Assembly: GCF_900156685.1 (NCBI RefSeq)
Contig: NZ_FTOJ01000009.1
Location: 62,001 to 126,000 of the forward strand
Length of the DNA stretch: 64,000 bases
Reading direction: 5' to 3'
Source: Chryseobacterium piscicola
GTDB lineage: Bacteria > Bacteroidota > Bacteroidia > Flavobacteriales > Weeksellaceae
The notes below the pieces were generated by a model that saw only the letters and a list, made by a program, of their open reading frames with translations, was not told where the DNA came from and ran no database searches. Of this stretch, positions 1 to 7,530 are shown piece by piece; the stretch's first letter is position 1; each line of letters opens with the position of its first letter. Position numbers and translations under genes: made by a program.

Positions 1-374
1 AAATGCTGAATGCTGCAAGAACCAACATAGAATCTGCAGAAATGGAAGATATCATTGATGTGAGAAGACAAGATTTCTTTGAATCTAAAAAAGATCTATT
101 CCCGTTATTGATGGTTTTTAATCCTCCTTACGACGAGAGAATTTCTATTAATGATGATGATTTTTACAAGAAAATTGGGGATACTTTTAAAAGCAGTTAT
201 CCTAATACTTTAGCATGGCTCATTTCTTCGGATCTGGATGCCCCAAAGAAGATAGGGTTGCGACCTTCAAGAAAAATAAAACTCTTCAACGGAAAACTGG
301 AAACCAGATTTTTGCAGTACGAAATGTATGAAGGAACGAAAAAGTTGCATAAACTAGAGAATAAAGAAGAATAA
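1..374 (+). CDS. Class I SAM-dependent RNA methyltransferase (RlmL/THUMP type), 3' end only
   Basis: The reading frame is already open at the window edge, so this is the C-terminal part of a longer gene. It holds the catalytic NPPY motif (in the stretch FNPPYDERI, about 35 residues after the first visible Met), typical of N2-guanine or adenine methylases. A C-terminal half follows with the LAWLISSD and LRPSRKIKLFNGKLE pattern seen in THUMP-containing 23S rRNA guanine methyltransferases of the RlmL/YpsC family. The likely role is methylation of 23S rRNA using S-adenosylmethionine. The Met at base 3 is probably internal, because no SAM-binding motif is present downstream of it. The gene ends five bases before the next one, suggesting co-transcription. 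The family call is good; the target base cannot be told. Confidence 0.8.
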   Translation, partial: MLNAARTNIESAEMEDIIDVRRQDFFESKKDLFPLLMVFNPPYDERISINDDDFYKKIGDTFKSSYPNTLAWLISSDLDAPKKIGLRPSRKIKLFNGKLETRFLQYEMYEGTKKLHKLENKEE

Positions 375-379
375 AATCT

Positions 380-778
380 ATGCCTTTTGACTTTTTTGAC
401 GGCTTAGGATTTATTGGTGATCTGTTGAGTTTCTGCGGAAGTTCTTCAGATGCTAAATCTCTTTATGAAAAAGAAAAGTCAAACAAAAAATCAAAATATA
501 TTGTAGAATGGTGGAGCGGAAGTTTACTTTTATTATCTACCATTCTGTTTTTTTTCGTTTTTAAAAATCCCTTACCAACAGAAAATTCTATACAGACTTT
601 CATAGTTTGTTCACTAATAGGATTTGTGATTTCTTTTGTCGTGTTTTTTATTCTTTATCATTTGGGACTTTATTATTTTAAAAGTTTATTCAAATTATTG
701 TTTCTGAGTTGCGCAATTATTTTATTTTCAGTTGCGATTGTCTTATTGATTTATTTTAAATCAGGGATGTTTATATAG
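380..778 (+). CDS. Small hypothetical integral membrane protein
   Basis: A 132-residue protein I do not recognise. The first 40 residues are soluble (MPFDFFDGLGFIGDLLSFCG, then a Lys/Ser-rich linker). Three strongly hydrophobic segments follow at about residues 45-65, 75-97 and 103-128, so it should sit in the inner membrane with a short cytoplasmic N-terminus. No catalytic motif is visible. It starts five bases after the methyltransferase stop and is probably translated from the same message. The coding potential looks real (ATG start, hydrophobicity periodicity), but no function can be assigned. Confidence 0.6.
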   Translation: MPFDFFDGLGFIGDLLSFCGSSSDAKSLYEKEKSNKKSKYIVEWWSGSLLLLSTILFFFVFKNPLPTENSIQTFIVCSLIGFVISFVVFFILYHLGLYYFKSLFKLLFLSCAIILFSVAIVLLIYFKSGMFI

Positions 779-872
779 GAATAAAAATCTGTTACGTCTT
801 AGCAATCAGTAGAAATTTTCGTTTTATATTTTAATTAACGGTAAACTGTTTGTAAGTTCATTCACGAATAAT

Positions 873-880
873 TAATTTTG
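873..880 (+). promoter_or_regulatory. Bacteroidota -7 promoter box TAATTTTG
   Basis: The box matches TAnnTTTG exactly and ends 13 bases before the TTG start codon of the glycosyltransferase. Its position supports that TTG as the true start and implies a very short leader. Confidence 0.5.
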
Positions 881-893
881 GAAAAAATTCCAT

Positions 894-1898
894 TTGAGCC
901 CAACCATTTCCATCGTCGTTGCTATATTTAACCGAAAAGACGAGCTTTTCGAACTTCTCAATTCATTAACCTTTCAAACTGATAAAGCTTTTGAAATTAT
1001 TATTGTTGATGATGGTTCTTTTATTGATCTGAAACCTACCATTGGTAATTTTGAGGGGATTCTGGATATTAAATATTTCAGAAAAGACAATTCCGGTCCC
1101 GGTTTGTCGAGGAACTACGGTTCAAAAAGAGCTTCCAACGAATGGCTTGTTTTTGTAGACAGTGATGTGATTGTGGAGAAAGATTATATTCAAAACATCA
1201 AAAAAGATATTCTCACGATTCCGTGTGATGCTTTTGGTGGGGCAGATAAGGCGCATAAAGGCTTTAATCTGATGCAGAAAGCAATTTCTTATTCAATGAC
1301 ATCTGTTTTCACGACGGGAGGAATCAGAGGGAATAAAAAAGCGGTTTCAAAATTTCAGCCCAGAAGTTTTAATATGGGAGTGAAGAAAGAGGTTTTCGAG
1401 AAAGTAGGAGGTTTTTCTGAAATGAGAATCGGTGAAGATCCGGATTTATCAATGACGCTTTGGGAAAATGGTTTTTCAACTGCGTTTTTTGATGATATTG
1501 CAGTGTATCACAAACGTCGTGTAGATTTTGGTAAATTTTCAAAACAAGTCTACCAATTCGGTTGTGCAAGACCAATTCTTAATCAAAGACATCCGAAATA
1601 TGTGAAAATTTCTTTTGCATTTCCAACGCTGTTTTTGTTGGGATATATTTTAGGATTTATAGAATATTTTATTTTTGGAAGAGGAATTATTTTGGCATTT
1701 TACGGGCTCTATACTTTCCTGGTTTTAATTCATGCAATGATCGTTACAAAGAACATAGCAATCGCCGGAATGGCAGTGATCTCAACCTACATTCAAATGT
1801 TTTCTTATGGCTACGGTTTTTTAAAATCGTGGATTTTGCTGAATATTTTCAGAATGAAACCTGAAAACGCATTTCCAAAACATTTTCATAGATTTTAA
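894..1898 (+). CDS. Family 2 glycosyltransferase, membrane-anchored
   Basis: A 334-residue GT-A fold glycosyltransferase that would transfer a sugar from a nucleotide-sugar to a cell-surface glycan or lipid acceptor. Visible features: N-terminal SIVVAIFNRK strand (6-15), VDDGS (38-42), the DSD metal-binding triad (89-91), a GG-region near 142, and the ED pair (181-182) of the acceptor side. The C-terminus has hydrophobic segments at about 240-260, 265-285 and 288-312, so the catalytic domain faces the cytoplasm at the inner membrane. The start is TTG; a TAnnTTTG box 13 bases upstream supports it, and no better in-frame ATG exists before the GT motif. The gene stands alone, with no polysaccharide cluster beside it, so the product is unknown. 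Confidence 0.85.
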   Translation: MSPTISIVVAIFNRKDELFELLNSLTFQTDKAFEIIIVDDGSFIDLKPTIGNFEGILDIKYFRKDNSGPGLSRNYGSKRASNEWLVFVDSDVIVEKDYIQNIKKDILTIPCDAFGGADKAHKGFNLMQKAISYSMTSVFTTGGIRGNKKAVSKFQPRSFNMGVKKEVFEKVGGFSEMRIGEDPDLSMTLWENGFSTAFFDDIAVYHKRRVDFGKFSKQVYQFGCARPILNQRHPKYVKISFAFPTLFLLGYILGFIEYFIFGRGIILAFYGLYTFLVLIHAMIVTKNIAIAGMAVISTYIQMFSYGYGFLKSWILLNIFRMKPENAFPKHFHRF

Positions 1899-2222
1899 AT
1901 ATGCTTTTATCTTTGATAGGTGAGTTATTCAGAAAGTAAACACGATAAACTGCTTCCCAAAACTTAAAGCATTTGCTTCATCAAATCAACTTTTTGATTC
2001 CTCTTTGCTCCTTAAATAATAATGATAAGATTTAAATCTTTGCGTTAAAACTATATGACAACTAATGAAGTTTTTACTTTCAATTTTATCGCAAAGTTTT
2101 TTGTTGTAGTATTATTTTAGAAAGGTAAGGCAATAAATTGCTTCGCAAAGCTTGAAAAATAGTTTATAAAATCCACTTGTTGCTCTACAAATTGATGTTT
2201 TGTAGATTTATAAAACGTACAA
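1899..2222. other. Non-coding intergenic stretch with degenerate repeats
   Basis: No credible ORF is present. The stretch contains two diverged copies of a roughly 60-base block. One starts near 1930 (agaaagtaaacacgataaac); the other starts near 2119 (agaaaggtaaggcaataaat). Both are followed by tgcttc(c/g)caaa. Between them lies the inverted repeat listed separately at 2038-2096. The block looks like decayed interspersed repeat material; this is inference. Confidence 0.4.
2038..2096. repeat. Imperfect inverted repeat, 13-bp arms
   Basis: The left arm ctttgcgttaaaa (2038-2050) pairs with the right arm ttttatcgcaaag (2084-2096) at 12 of 13 positions, around a 33-base AT-rich loop. No T-tract follows directly, so it is not an obvious terminator. 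It is probably part of the degenerate repeat block that fills this intergenic region. Confidence 0.5.
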
Positions 2223-2258
2223 AAAAAACAAATGCTGTTGAAAGTTCAACAGCATTTT
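2223..2258 (-). terminator. Bidirectional intrinsic terminator
   Basis: A perfect inverted repeat (arms aatgctgttgaa at 2231-2242 and ttcaacagcatt at 2245-2256) is flanked by A8 on the left and T5 on the right. It can end the minus-strand PLP-enzyme transcript and any read-through from the left. Confidence 0.85.
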
Positions 2259-2262
2259 TCAA

Positions 2263-3489
2263 TCAAGATGTAAAAATAGTTTCATGGTGTAGAACGCCAG
2301 TTTTGATCATGCATTCTTTCATTTTTTTATAGGTTCGTTCGATGTCGTGGTCTAGACCTATTGAAAATCGTATGAGTCCGTCAGAAATCCCCATTTCCTC
2401 TCGTTCTTCTTCAGGTATTTCGGATGATGTTGAGCTTCCGGAACACGAGAATAATGTTTTGTAAAATCCTAAACTTACCGCAAGATATCCAAGGTTTTCG
2501 CGCTGCATCATTTCCATCAATTCGTTTGCTTTTTCAGTTGTTCCGGCGTCTACAGTGAGAAGTCCTCCAAAACCATATTCTTTCTGCATCATGCTCTTCA
2601 TCAGCTCATGATTTTTGTGAGATGGTAAACCAGGATAAGAAACTTTTAAACCATCATTTTCAAATCTTTCAGCAAGATATAGTGCGTTGTGGCTGTGCTG
2701 TTTCATTCTAATGTGAAGCGTTCTCAGGTTTTTAAGGATACTTGCAGACCTGAAGCTGTCCATCGTTGGGCCAAGAAGCATACAGGCTCCGTTATTTACG
2801 TTTTTTGTATCATTAATAAATTCTTGTGTACCACAATAAACTCCGCCAACCGTATCACTGCTACCATTAATAAATTTAGTTAAACTGTGAATGACAATAT
2901 CAGCACCTAAAAGACTTGGTGAAATGGAAAGCGGAGAAAAAGTATTGTCTACTATAAGTTGTAAGTTGTGTTTTTTACATATATCTGAAAGTGTTCTAAG
3001 GTCAGCAACCTCCAGCAGCGGATTGCTCACACTTTCGCAATATATTATTTTTGTGTTGGGCTGAATAGCATTTTCAATCGACTCAAAATTATTGATGTCT
3101 AAAAAAGTGGTATCAATATTGAACGGTGGAAGGAAGTTCTTTAAAAAAGCGTATGTTCCGCCATAGATGGTTCTGCTGGAGATGATATGATCACCACTTT
3201 TACAAATCTGCATCAAAACTGATGTAATCGCACCCATTCCAGAAGCGGTAACGTTTGCGGTTTCCGTGTTTTCCATTTTGGCCAATGCCTGAGAAAGATA
3301 CAGATTCATTGGTGAAGAATGTCTTGAATAGAGATAACAACCGTCTGCATTTCCTTCAAAGGTATCAAACATGGTTTTCGCAGATAAGAAAGTGTATGTA
3401 GAACTGTCTGAAATTGATGGGTTTACTCCGCCAAATTCTCCGAAATATTGCAAATCCTGAATTTCGTTTGCCGCATTAAAATGATCCAT
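2263..3489 (-). CDS. PLP-dependent Cys/Met metabolism enzyme, probable methionine gamma-lyase
   Basis: A 408-residue, full-length member of the trans-sulfuration (Cys/Met metabolism) PLP family. These enzymes perform beta/gamma eliminations or replacements on sulfur amino acids, here most likely splitting methionine into methanethiol, ammonia and 2-oxobutyrate. Visible features: YLYSRHSSP (52-60, phosphate-binding Tyr/Arg), SGMGAI (83-88), VDNTFSP (180-186, Asp that binds the pyridine nitrogen), and HSLTKFINGSSD (201-212) with Lys205 as the Schiff-base lysine. The position that is Cys in characterised methionine gamma-lyases (YGC) reads YGG at 109-111, as in cystathionine lyases and synthases, so the exact reaction is open. 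It is divergent from an Lrp/AsnC regulator gene, a common arrangement for amino-acid catabolic enzymes and their local regulator. Confidence 0.8.
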   Translation of the reverse strand: MDHFNAANEIQDLQYFGEFGGVNPSISDSSTYTFLSAKTMFDTFEGNADGCYLYSRHSSPMNLYLSQALAKMENTETANVTASGMGAITSVLMQICKSGDHIISSRTIYGGTYAFLKNFLPPFNIDTTFLDINNFESIENAIQPNTKIIYCESVSNPLLEVADLRTLSDICKKHNLQLIVDNTFSPLSISPSLLGADIVIHSLTKFINGSSDTVGGVYCGTQEFINDTKNVNNGACMLLGPTMDSFRSASILKNLRTLHIRMKQHSHNALYLAERFENDGLKVSYPGLPSHKNHELMKSMMQKEYGFGGLLTVDAGTTEKANELMEMMQRENLGYLAVSLGFYKTLFSCSGSSTSSEIPEEEREEMGISDGLIRFSIGLDHDIERTYKKMKECMIKTGVLHHETIFTS

Positions 3490-3549
3490 ATTATTTTTGT
3501 TTTAAAAATGAATCTTTTTATATTTTATTACAACAAAATGTTTGAAATT

Positions 3550-3564
3550 TAGATTTTAAATCTA
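3550..3564. promoter_or_regulatory. Palindrome between the PLP enzyme and Lrp genes, candidate Lrp operator
   Basis: A perfect 7-bp dyad (tagattt, one centre base, aaatcta) lies in the divergent promoter region, 60 bases upstream of the PLP-enzyme start and 70 upstream of the regulator start. Lrp/AsnC proteins bind AT-rich dyads of about 15 bp. Assignment to the adjacent regulator is inference. Confidence 0.4.
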
Positions 3565-3634
3565 TTTAATTAATGTTTAAATGATAAAAAGTCTATTTAA
3601 TTTAAATTTTATAAATTTAACCAAAAAAATTTCT

Positions 3635-4093
3635 ATGCAATTTGACGAAACAGATAAAAAACTACTGCTTTTTCTACAACAAGATTGTAAACAAACCACC
3701 AAAGAACTGTCTTATAAACTCGGTTTGTCTATTACTGCAGTGTATGAACGTATCAGAAAGCTTGAAAACAATGGGGTGATCTCCAAATATGTGGCCATTT
3801 TAGACAAGACAAAAATTGATAAAAATTTTATTATTCTTTGTCATGTAAAACTGACTCAGCACAAAAAGGAATATGTACTTCGTTTTGAGAAGGAAGTAAT
3901 GACGTTAGATGAGGTTACAGAATGCTTCCATGTAAGTGGTGATTATGATTATATTCTTAAAATATGTGTAAAAGACATGGCAGATTATCGTAATTTTATG
4001 CTGACCAAGCTTACAACAATTCAGCACATTGCGAGTACACAAAGTTCATTCACTATTTCTGAAGTGAAAAATACGACCGAATTGGTATTGTAA
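3635..4093 (+). CDS. Lrp/AsnC family transcriptional regulator
   Basis: A 152-residue feast/famine regulator. The N-terminal AsnC-type winged helix-turn-helix is at about residues 4-50 (DETDKKLLLFLQQD, then SITAVYERIRKLENNGVI). The C-terminal RAM ligand-binding/oligomerisation domain contains ECFHVSGDYDYIL (96-108), the classic effector-binding loop. An upstream in-frame ATG at 3581 would add 18 Lys/Asn/Phe-rich residues not typical of the family. The ATG at 3635 gives the canonical N-terminus, and a near-promoter box (TAAATTTA, 3612-3619) falls just before it, so I use 3635. It is transcribed away from the Cys/Met PLP enzyme, which it probably controls in response to methionine or another amino acid. 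Confidence 0.88.
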   Translation: MQFDETDKKLLLFLQQDCKQTTKELSYKLGLSITAVYERIRKLENNGVISKYVAILDKTKIDKNFIILCHVKLTQHKKEYVLRFEKEVMTLDEVTECFHVSGDYDYILKICVKDMADYRNFMLTKLTTIQHIASTQSSFTISEVKNTTELVL

Positions 4094-4099
4094 TTTAAC

Positions 4100-5134
4100 T
4101 TAAACTAAGACTCCATTTTTAGAAGCAATCGGTTCCGGAAGGTCATCATGTTCGCCGGTCATTTGTAAAAGATCAATCTCAATAGTGCGACAAATAGAAA
4201 GCATAGGAATATCAAACATGAGTCCTTCAAAAGGGTTTTCAGAATAATCTCCTACCAATTCCATAATGATATAAATCCAACCGATTGTAATACAAAATGG
4301 GATAGAAGCCCAGATTCCCCAATCTCCTAATTTTGCAAATTCACTCACCAAACCTAACGGAAGAAGCATAATGAAAATAATATTAAAGACAAAAGCGGTA
4401 CTGGCAAACTGTCTCGGAAGCGGAAATTTTTTAATTCTTTCTGCTTGTCCTTGTAATGCGTAAAATTCTGTAAGACAATCTTGTAGCTGTATCTGGTTAA
4501 AATCTGAAATGGCTTTTGTGTTTTTTAAATCATTGATGTCTTTTGCTTGTTGAGAGATAAGATATGTAGCAAAATTTTTGTATTGAGATTGCAATTCGCA
4601 CTCTTCTTCAGAAAGATATTTATTAAGAAAAATGGGAGTTCTTCCGTAATCTGGAAATCCTGCTTTAATCAATCTGTTTCGATTATGATCTGTGTTTTTT
4701 AATTTATCTTCTTCAATTTTGATGTGTTCCCATTCTACAGGCACCAAACTCTGCTCCCGAAAAGCGTACAACCATGCGATGTGACGATATACAATTTTTT
4801 TTCTGCGTTCGTCAAGATCAAATTTCCCCACTTTATCATTAGTTGTATCGAATGCATAGACCATTGAAGCAAAAGAACGACTTGTATTAACGATTCCGCC
4901 CCATATTTTTCGGGCTTCCCACAATCTTTCATAGGCTTGATTGTTTTTGAAACCCACCAAAAAAGCTTCCGCAGTACCAATCAAAGCTACAGCAACCCAG
5001 GGAATAGTCATCCATTCCCATTTATAAATATGAAAAATAACAGCAATCAACGTGCACCAGATTGAAATGACGATAACATGAAATCCGGATAAGTTAAGAA
5101 CTTGTTTGTAATTGACGTATTTGGTAGTAATCAT
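4100..5134 (-). CDS. Bestrophin-like anion channel family protein
   Basis: A 344-residue protein of the bacterial bestrophin/UPF0187 (YneE) family, pentameric inner-membrane ion channels related to eukaryotic Ca-activated chloride channels. Supporting signs: two N-terminal membrane helices (about 17-36 and 41-62), the family motif NQAYERLWEARKIWGG (65-80) followed by NTSR, a second pair of helices (about 228-250 and 257-280), and the C-terminal pattern NPFEGLMFDIPM with CRTIEIDLLQM. Length matches the family. It converges on the Lrp gene with a 6-base gap. A TACATTTA box at 5162-5169 (minus strand) is a near-match promoter. Ion selectivity cannot be read from the sequence. Confidence 0.82.
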   Translation of the reverse strand: MITTKYVNYKQVLNLSGFHVIVISIWCTLIAVIFHIYKWEWMTIPWVAVALIGTAEAFLVGFKNNQAYERLWEARKIWGGIVNTSRSFASMVYAFDTTNDKVGKFDLDERRKKIVYRHIAWLYAFREQSLVPVEWEHIKIEEDKLKNTDHNRNRLIKAGFPDYGRTPIFLNKYLSEEECELQSQYKNFATYLISQQAKDINDLKNTKAISDFNQIQLQDCLTEFYALQGQAERIKKFPLPRQFASTAFVFNIIFIMLLPLGLVSEFAKLGDWGIWASIPFCITIGWIYIIMELVGDYSENPFEGLMFDIPMLSICRTIEIDLLQMTGEHDDLPEPIASKNGVLV

Positions 5135-5161
5135 TAGTATTGAGACTGAGTTTTAAAGAAA

Positions 5162-5169
5162 TAAATGTA
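5162..5169 (-). promoter_or_regulatory. Near-match -7 box (TACATTTA) for the bestrophin gene
   Basis: Read on the minus strand it is one base off TAnnTTTG, 27 bases before the ATG, with TTTTTTTTG further upstream. Confidence 0.3.
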
Positions 5170-5170
5170 C

Positions 5171-5197
5171 AAAAAAAACCTCCGTTGAAAGAGGTTT
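5171..5197 (-). terminator. Intrinsic terminator of the E1 dehydrogenase gene
   Basis: Stem arms aaacctc (5176-5182) and gaggttt (5191-5197). Read on the minus strand the hairpin is followed by a run of T. It sits 20 bases past the E1 stop codon. Confidence 0.75.
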
Positions 5198-5216
5198 AAA
5201 AATTTTTTCAAGAAAA

Positions 5217-7289
5217 TTAATATTTCAGCATTTCGTCGATTTTTTTCGAGAGCTTTTCAGCATTCGGAAGCATTTCTTTTTCTAAAATTAAATTAATAGG
5301 AACTGCCGGTGTATCAAGCGATCCCATTGTTTCTACCGGAGCGTCAAGATATTTAAAGCAGTTTTTAGAAATACGGTGCGCAAAAGCTTCAGCGAAAGAA
5401 TTATTCAATTGTTCCTCAGTTAAAACGATACATTTTCCGTGTGCTTTTACTCTTTCAAAAACCAATTCTTCATCCAAAGGAATGATGGTTCTTAAATCAA
5501 TAACTTCTACTTTTCCTCCGAAGTTTTTTACGGCTTCTTTTGCCCAGTAAACGCCCATTCCGTAAGTGATTACTACAACAGTATTTCCTTTTTTAATTTC
5601 GTTTTCATCAGCGTTGATGACGATTTTTCCTTTTCCGAAAGGTAAAATATAATCTTCTGCAGGTTCAATGGTTTTTGCATCTTCAGTACCCGGAACTTTG
5701 CTCCAATACAAACCTTTATGTTCCAGCATTACCACCGGATTCGGATCATAGTAAGCGGCTTTTAATAAACCTTTAAAATCGGCTGCATTGCTTGGATAAG
5801 CGATTTTTATCCCTTTAATGTTAGCTAAAATACTTTCAACACTTCCGCTGTGGTAAGGTCCGCCACCGCCGTAAGCTCCAATAGGAACTCTGATGATATT
5901 GCTGATAGGAAATTTCCCGTTGCTTAAATAATTAGATTTTGAAATCTCCGTAATCAACTGATTGATTCCCGGATAAATATAATCTGCAAACTGAACTTCA
6001 ACAATCGGTTTCAAACCAACTGCACTCATACCAGTTGTAGAACCAATGATATAAGCTTCCTGAATTGCCGTATTGAAAACCCTTTTGCTTCCGAATTTCT
6101 TTCCTAAAGTTACCGTCTCACGGAAAACTCCACCTATTCTTTCGCCAACGTCCTGTCCGTACAGTAAAGCTTCAGGATGTTTCCACATAATCTCCTGAAT
6201 TGCGTGAATAGCTGCATCAACCATTACTATTTTTTCGCCACCTTCAGGTTCGCGGGTTCCCACCTCTTCCGTAATTGGAGTAGGTGCGAAAATATGTTGC
6301 ATCACGGTTTCAGGCTTCGGATCTTCTGCTTTTTGAGCTTTTTCAAATGCTTCCTCAGCTTCCAATCTAGCCTTTTTTGTGATTTGCTTTAATAATTCTT
6401 CGTCTGCACCAGATTCAAGCAAATGATTTCTTAGGATTTCTCCCGGATCTTTTGCTCTGTGCTTGGTTAAATCTTCCTCATCTCTATAGAATTCTCTTCT
6501 CACACCAGAAGTATGGTGACCAATCAAAACTGTTTTTGCACAAACAACTAAAGGTTTTCTCTCGGCTCTTACAAAGTCCACCGCTTTTTTCATTACGTCA
6601 AAACTTTCAGCGAAATTGGTTCCGTCAACTCTCATTCTTCCTAAACCTTCAAACCCGGCTACGAAGTCATAAGCGTCACAAGTTCTGGCTTCTTCTTTGG
6701 TTACAGAAATTCCCCATTCGTTATCCTGAACCAAGAAAATAATCGGTAACTGGTGCAAAGCTGCAAACTGAAAAGCTTCACTCACTTCGCCTTCCGTCAC
6801 AGAATTGTCTCCCAAACTACAGATTACGACAGGGTTGTTTTCAAATTGTTCTAAATTAAAATCCTGAATATATTTGATTCCCTGCGCAACTCCGGTTGTA
6901 GGAATTGTCTGCATTCCGGTCGCGGAACTTTGGTGAATGATCTTCGGCATATTTTCGTTTCTGCTCGAAGGGTGAGAATAATACGATCTTCCGCCTGAAA
7001 AAGGATCATCAGCTTTAGCCAGTAATTGAAGCATTAACTGATATGGTTCAAAGCCAATTCCCAACAAAATACTTTCATCTCTATAATAAGGCGAAACCCA
7101 GTCTTCTTTTTTCAACTGATAAGCCGTTGCCAACTGAATAGCTTCATGCCCTCTTGAAGTACTGTGTACATATTTGCAAACATTTCTGTTTTCCTCATAG
7201 ATATCTGCCATTGCTTTGGCAAGCATCATGTGGTTGTAAGCTTTAAGTAAAATATCCTGTGAAACTTTTTCGTGAAGTGTATTTTCCAT
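5217..7289 (-). CDS. Fused alpha/beta E1 component of a 2-oxoacid (branched-chain type) dehydrogenase
   Basis: One 690-residue chain joins both E1 subunits of a thiamine-diphosphate 2-oxoacid dehydrogenase. The likely reaction is oxidative decarboxylation of branched-chain 2-oxoacids, handing the acyl group to a lipoyl E2 (the precursor route to iso-branched fatty acids). The alpha half (about 1-330) has the SRGHEA motif (45-50) and the ThDP/Mg motif GDNSVTEGEVSEAF...QDNEWGIS (160-195). The beta half (about 365-690) has GQDVGERIGG, FNTAIQEAYIIG, VEVQFADYIYPG and a transketolase C-terminal domain. An upstream Met would add 17 residues. I chose the start at 7289 because MENTLHEK is the natural N-terminus and a perfect TAnnTTTG box lies inside the longer version. 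Fusion of the two subunits is common in Bacteroidota. No E2 or E3 gene is nearby. Confidence 0.88.
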   Translation of the reverse strand: MENTLHEKVSQDILLKAYNHMMLAKAMADIYEENRNVCKYVHSTSRGHEAIQLATAYQLKKEDWVSPYYRDESILLGIGFEPYQLMLQLLAKADDPFSGGRSYYSHPSSRNENMPKIIHQSSATGMQTIPTTGVAQGIKYIQDFNLEQFENNPVVICSLGDNSVTEGEVSEAFQFAALHQLPIIFLVQDNEWGISVTKEEARTCDAYDFVAGFEGLGRMRVDGTNFAESFDVMKKAVDFVRAERKPLVVCAKTVLIGHHTSGVRREFYRDEEDLTKHRAKDPGEILRNHLLESGADEELLKQITKKARLEAEEAFEKAQKAEDPKPETVMQHIFAPTPITEEVGTREPEGGEKIVMVDAAIHAIQEIMWKHPEALLYGQDVGERIGGVFRETVTLGKKFGSKRVFNTAIQEAYIIGSTTGMSAVGLKPIVEVQFADYIYPGINQLITEISKSNYLSNGKFPISNIIRVPIGAYGGGGPYHSGSVESILANIKGIKIAYPSNAADFKGLLKAAYYDPNPVVMLEHKGLYWSKVPGTEDAKTIEPAEDYILPFGKGKIVINADENEIKKGNTVVVITYGMGVYWAKEAVKNFGGKVEVIDLRTIIPLDEELVFERVKAHGKCIVLTEEQLNNSFAEAFAHRISKNCFKYLDAPVETMGSLDTPAVPINLILEKEMLPNAEKLSKKIDEMLKY

Positions 7290-7295
7290 AGAAAG

Positions 7296-7303
7296 CAAAG
7301 ATA
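7296..7303 (-). promoter_or_regulatory. -7 promoter box TATCTTTG of the E1 gene
   Basis: An exact TAnnTTTG on the minus strand ends only 6 bases before the chosen ATG (7289). A TTTTTTG lies about 16 bases further upstream. Transcription would start at or next to the ATG, so the message may be leaderless. Confidence 0.55.
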
Positions 7304-7530
7304 AACATAATTTGGATTTCAAAAAATAAAAGCCTAACAATTGATAGGTAGTTAAATCAATTATTTGAATGCTAGTTAATTAAATATTTACAATGATGAA
7401 GTTATAAACATTATTTCACAAGAAATGATTTAGTTTATAGTTAATATCAATTTCCGAAAACTCATTAAAAAACAAAAAAATGCAGTAACTTTACTGACTA
7501 TTTTCTCATTAAAAAGTTAGAAAAAAATAC

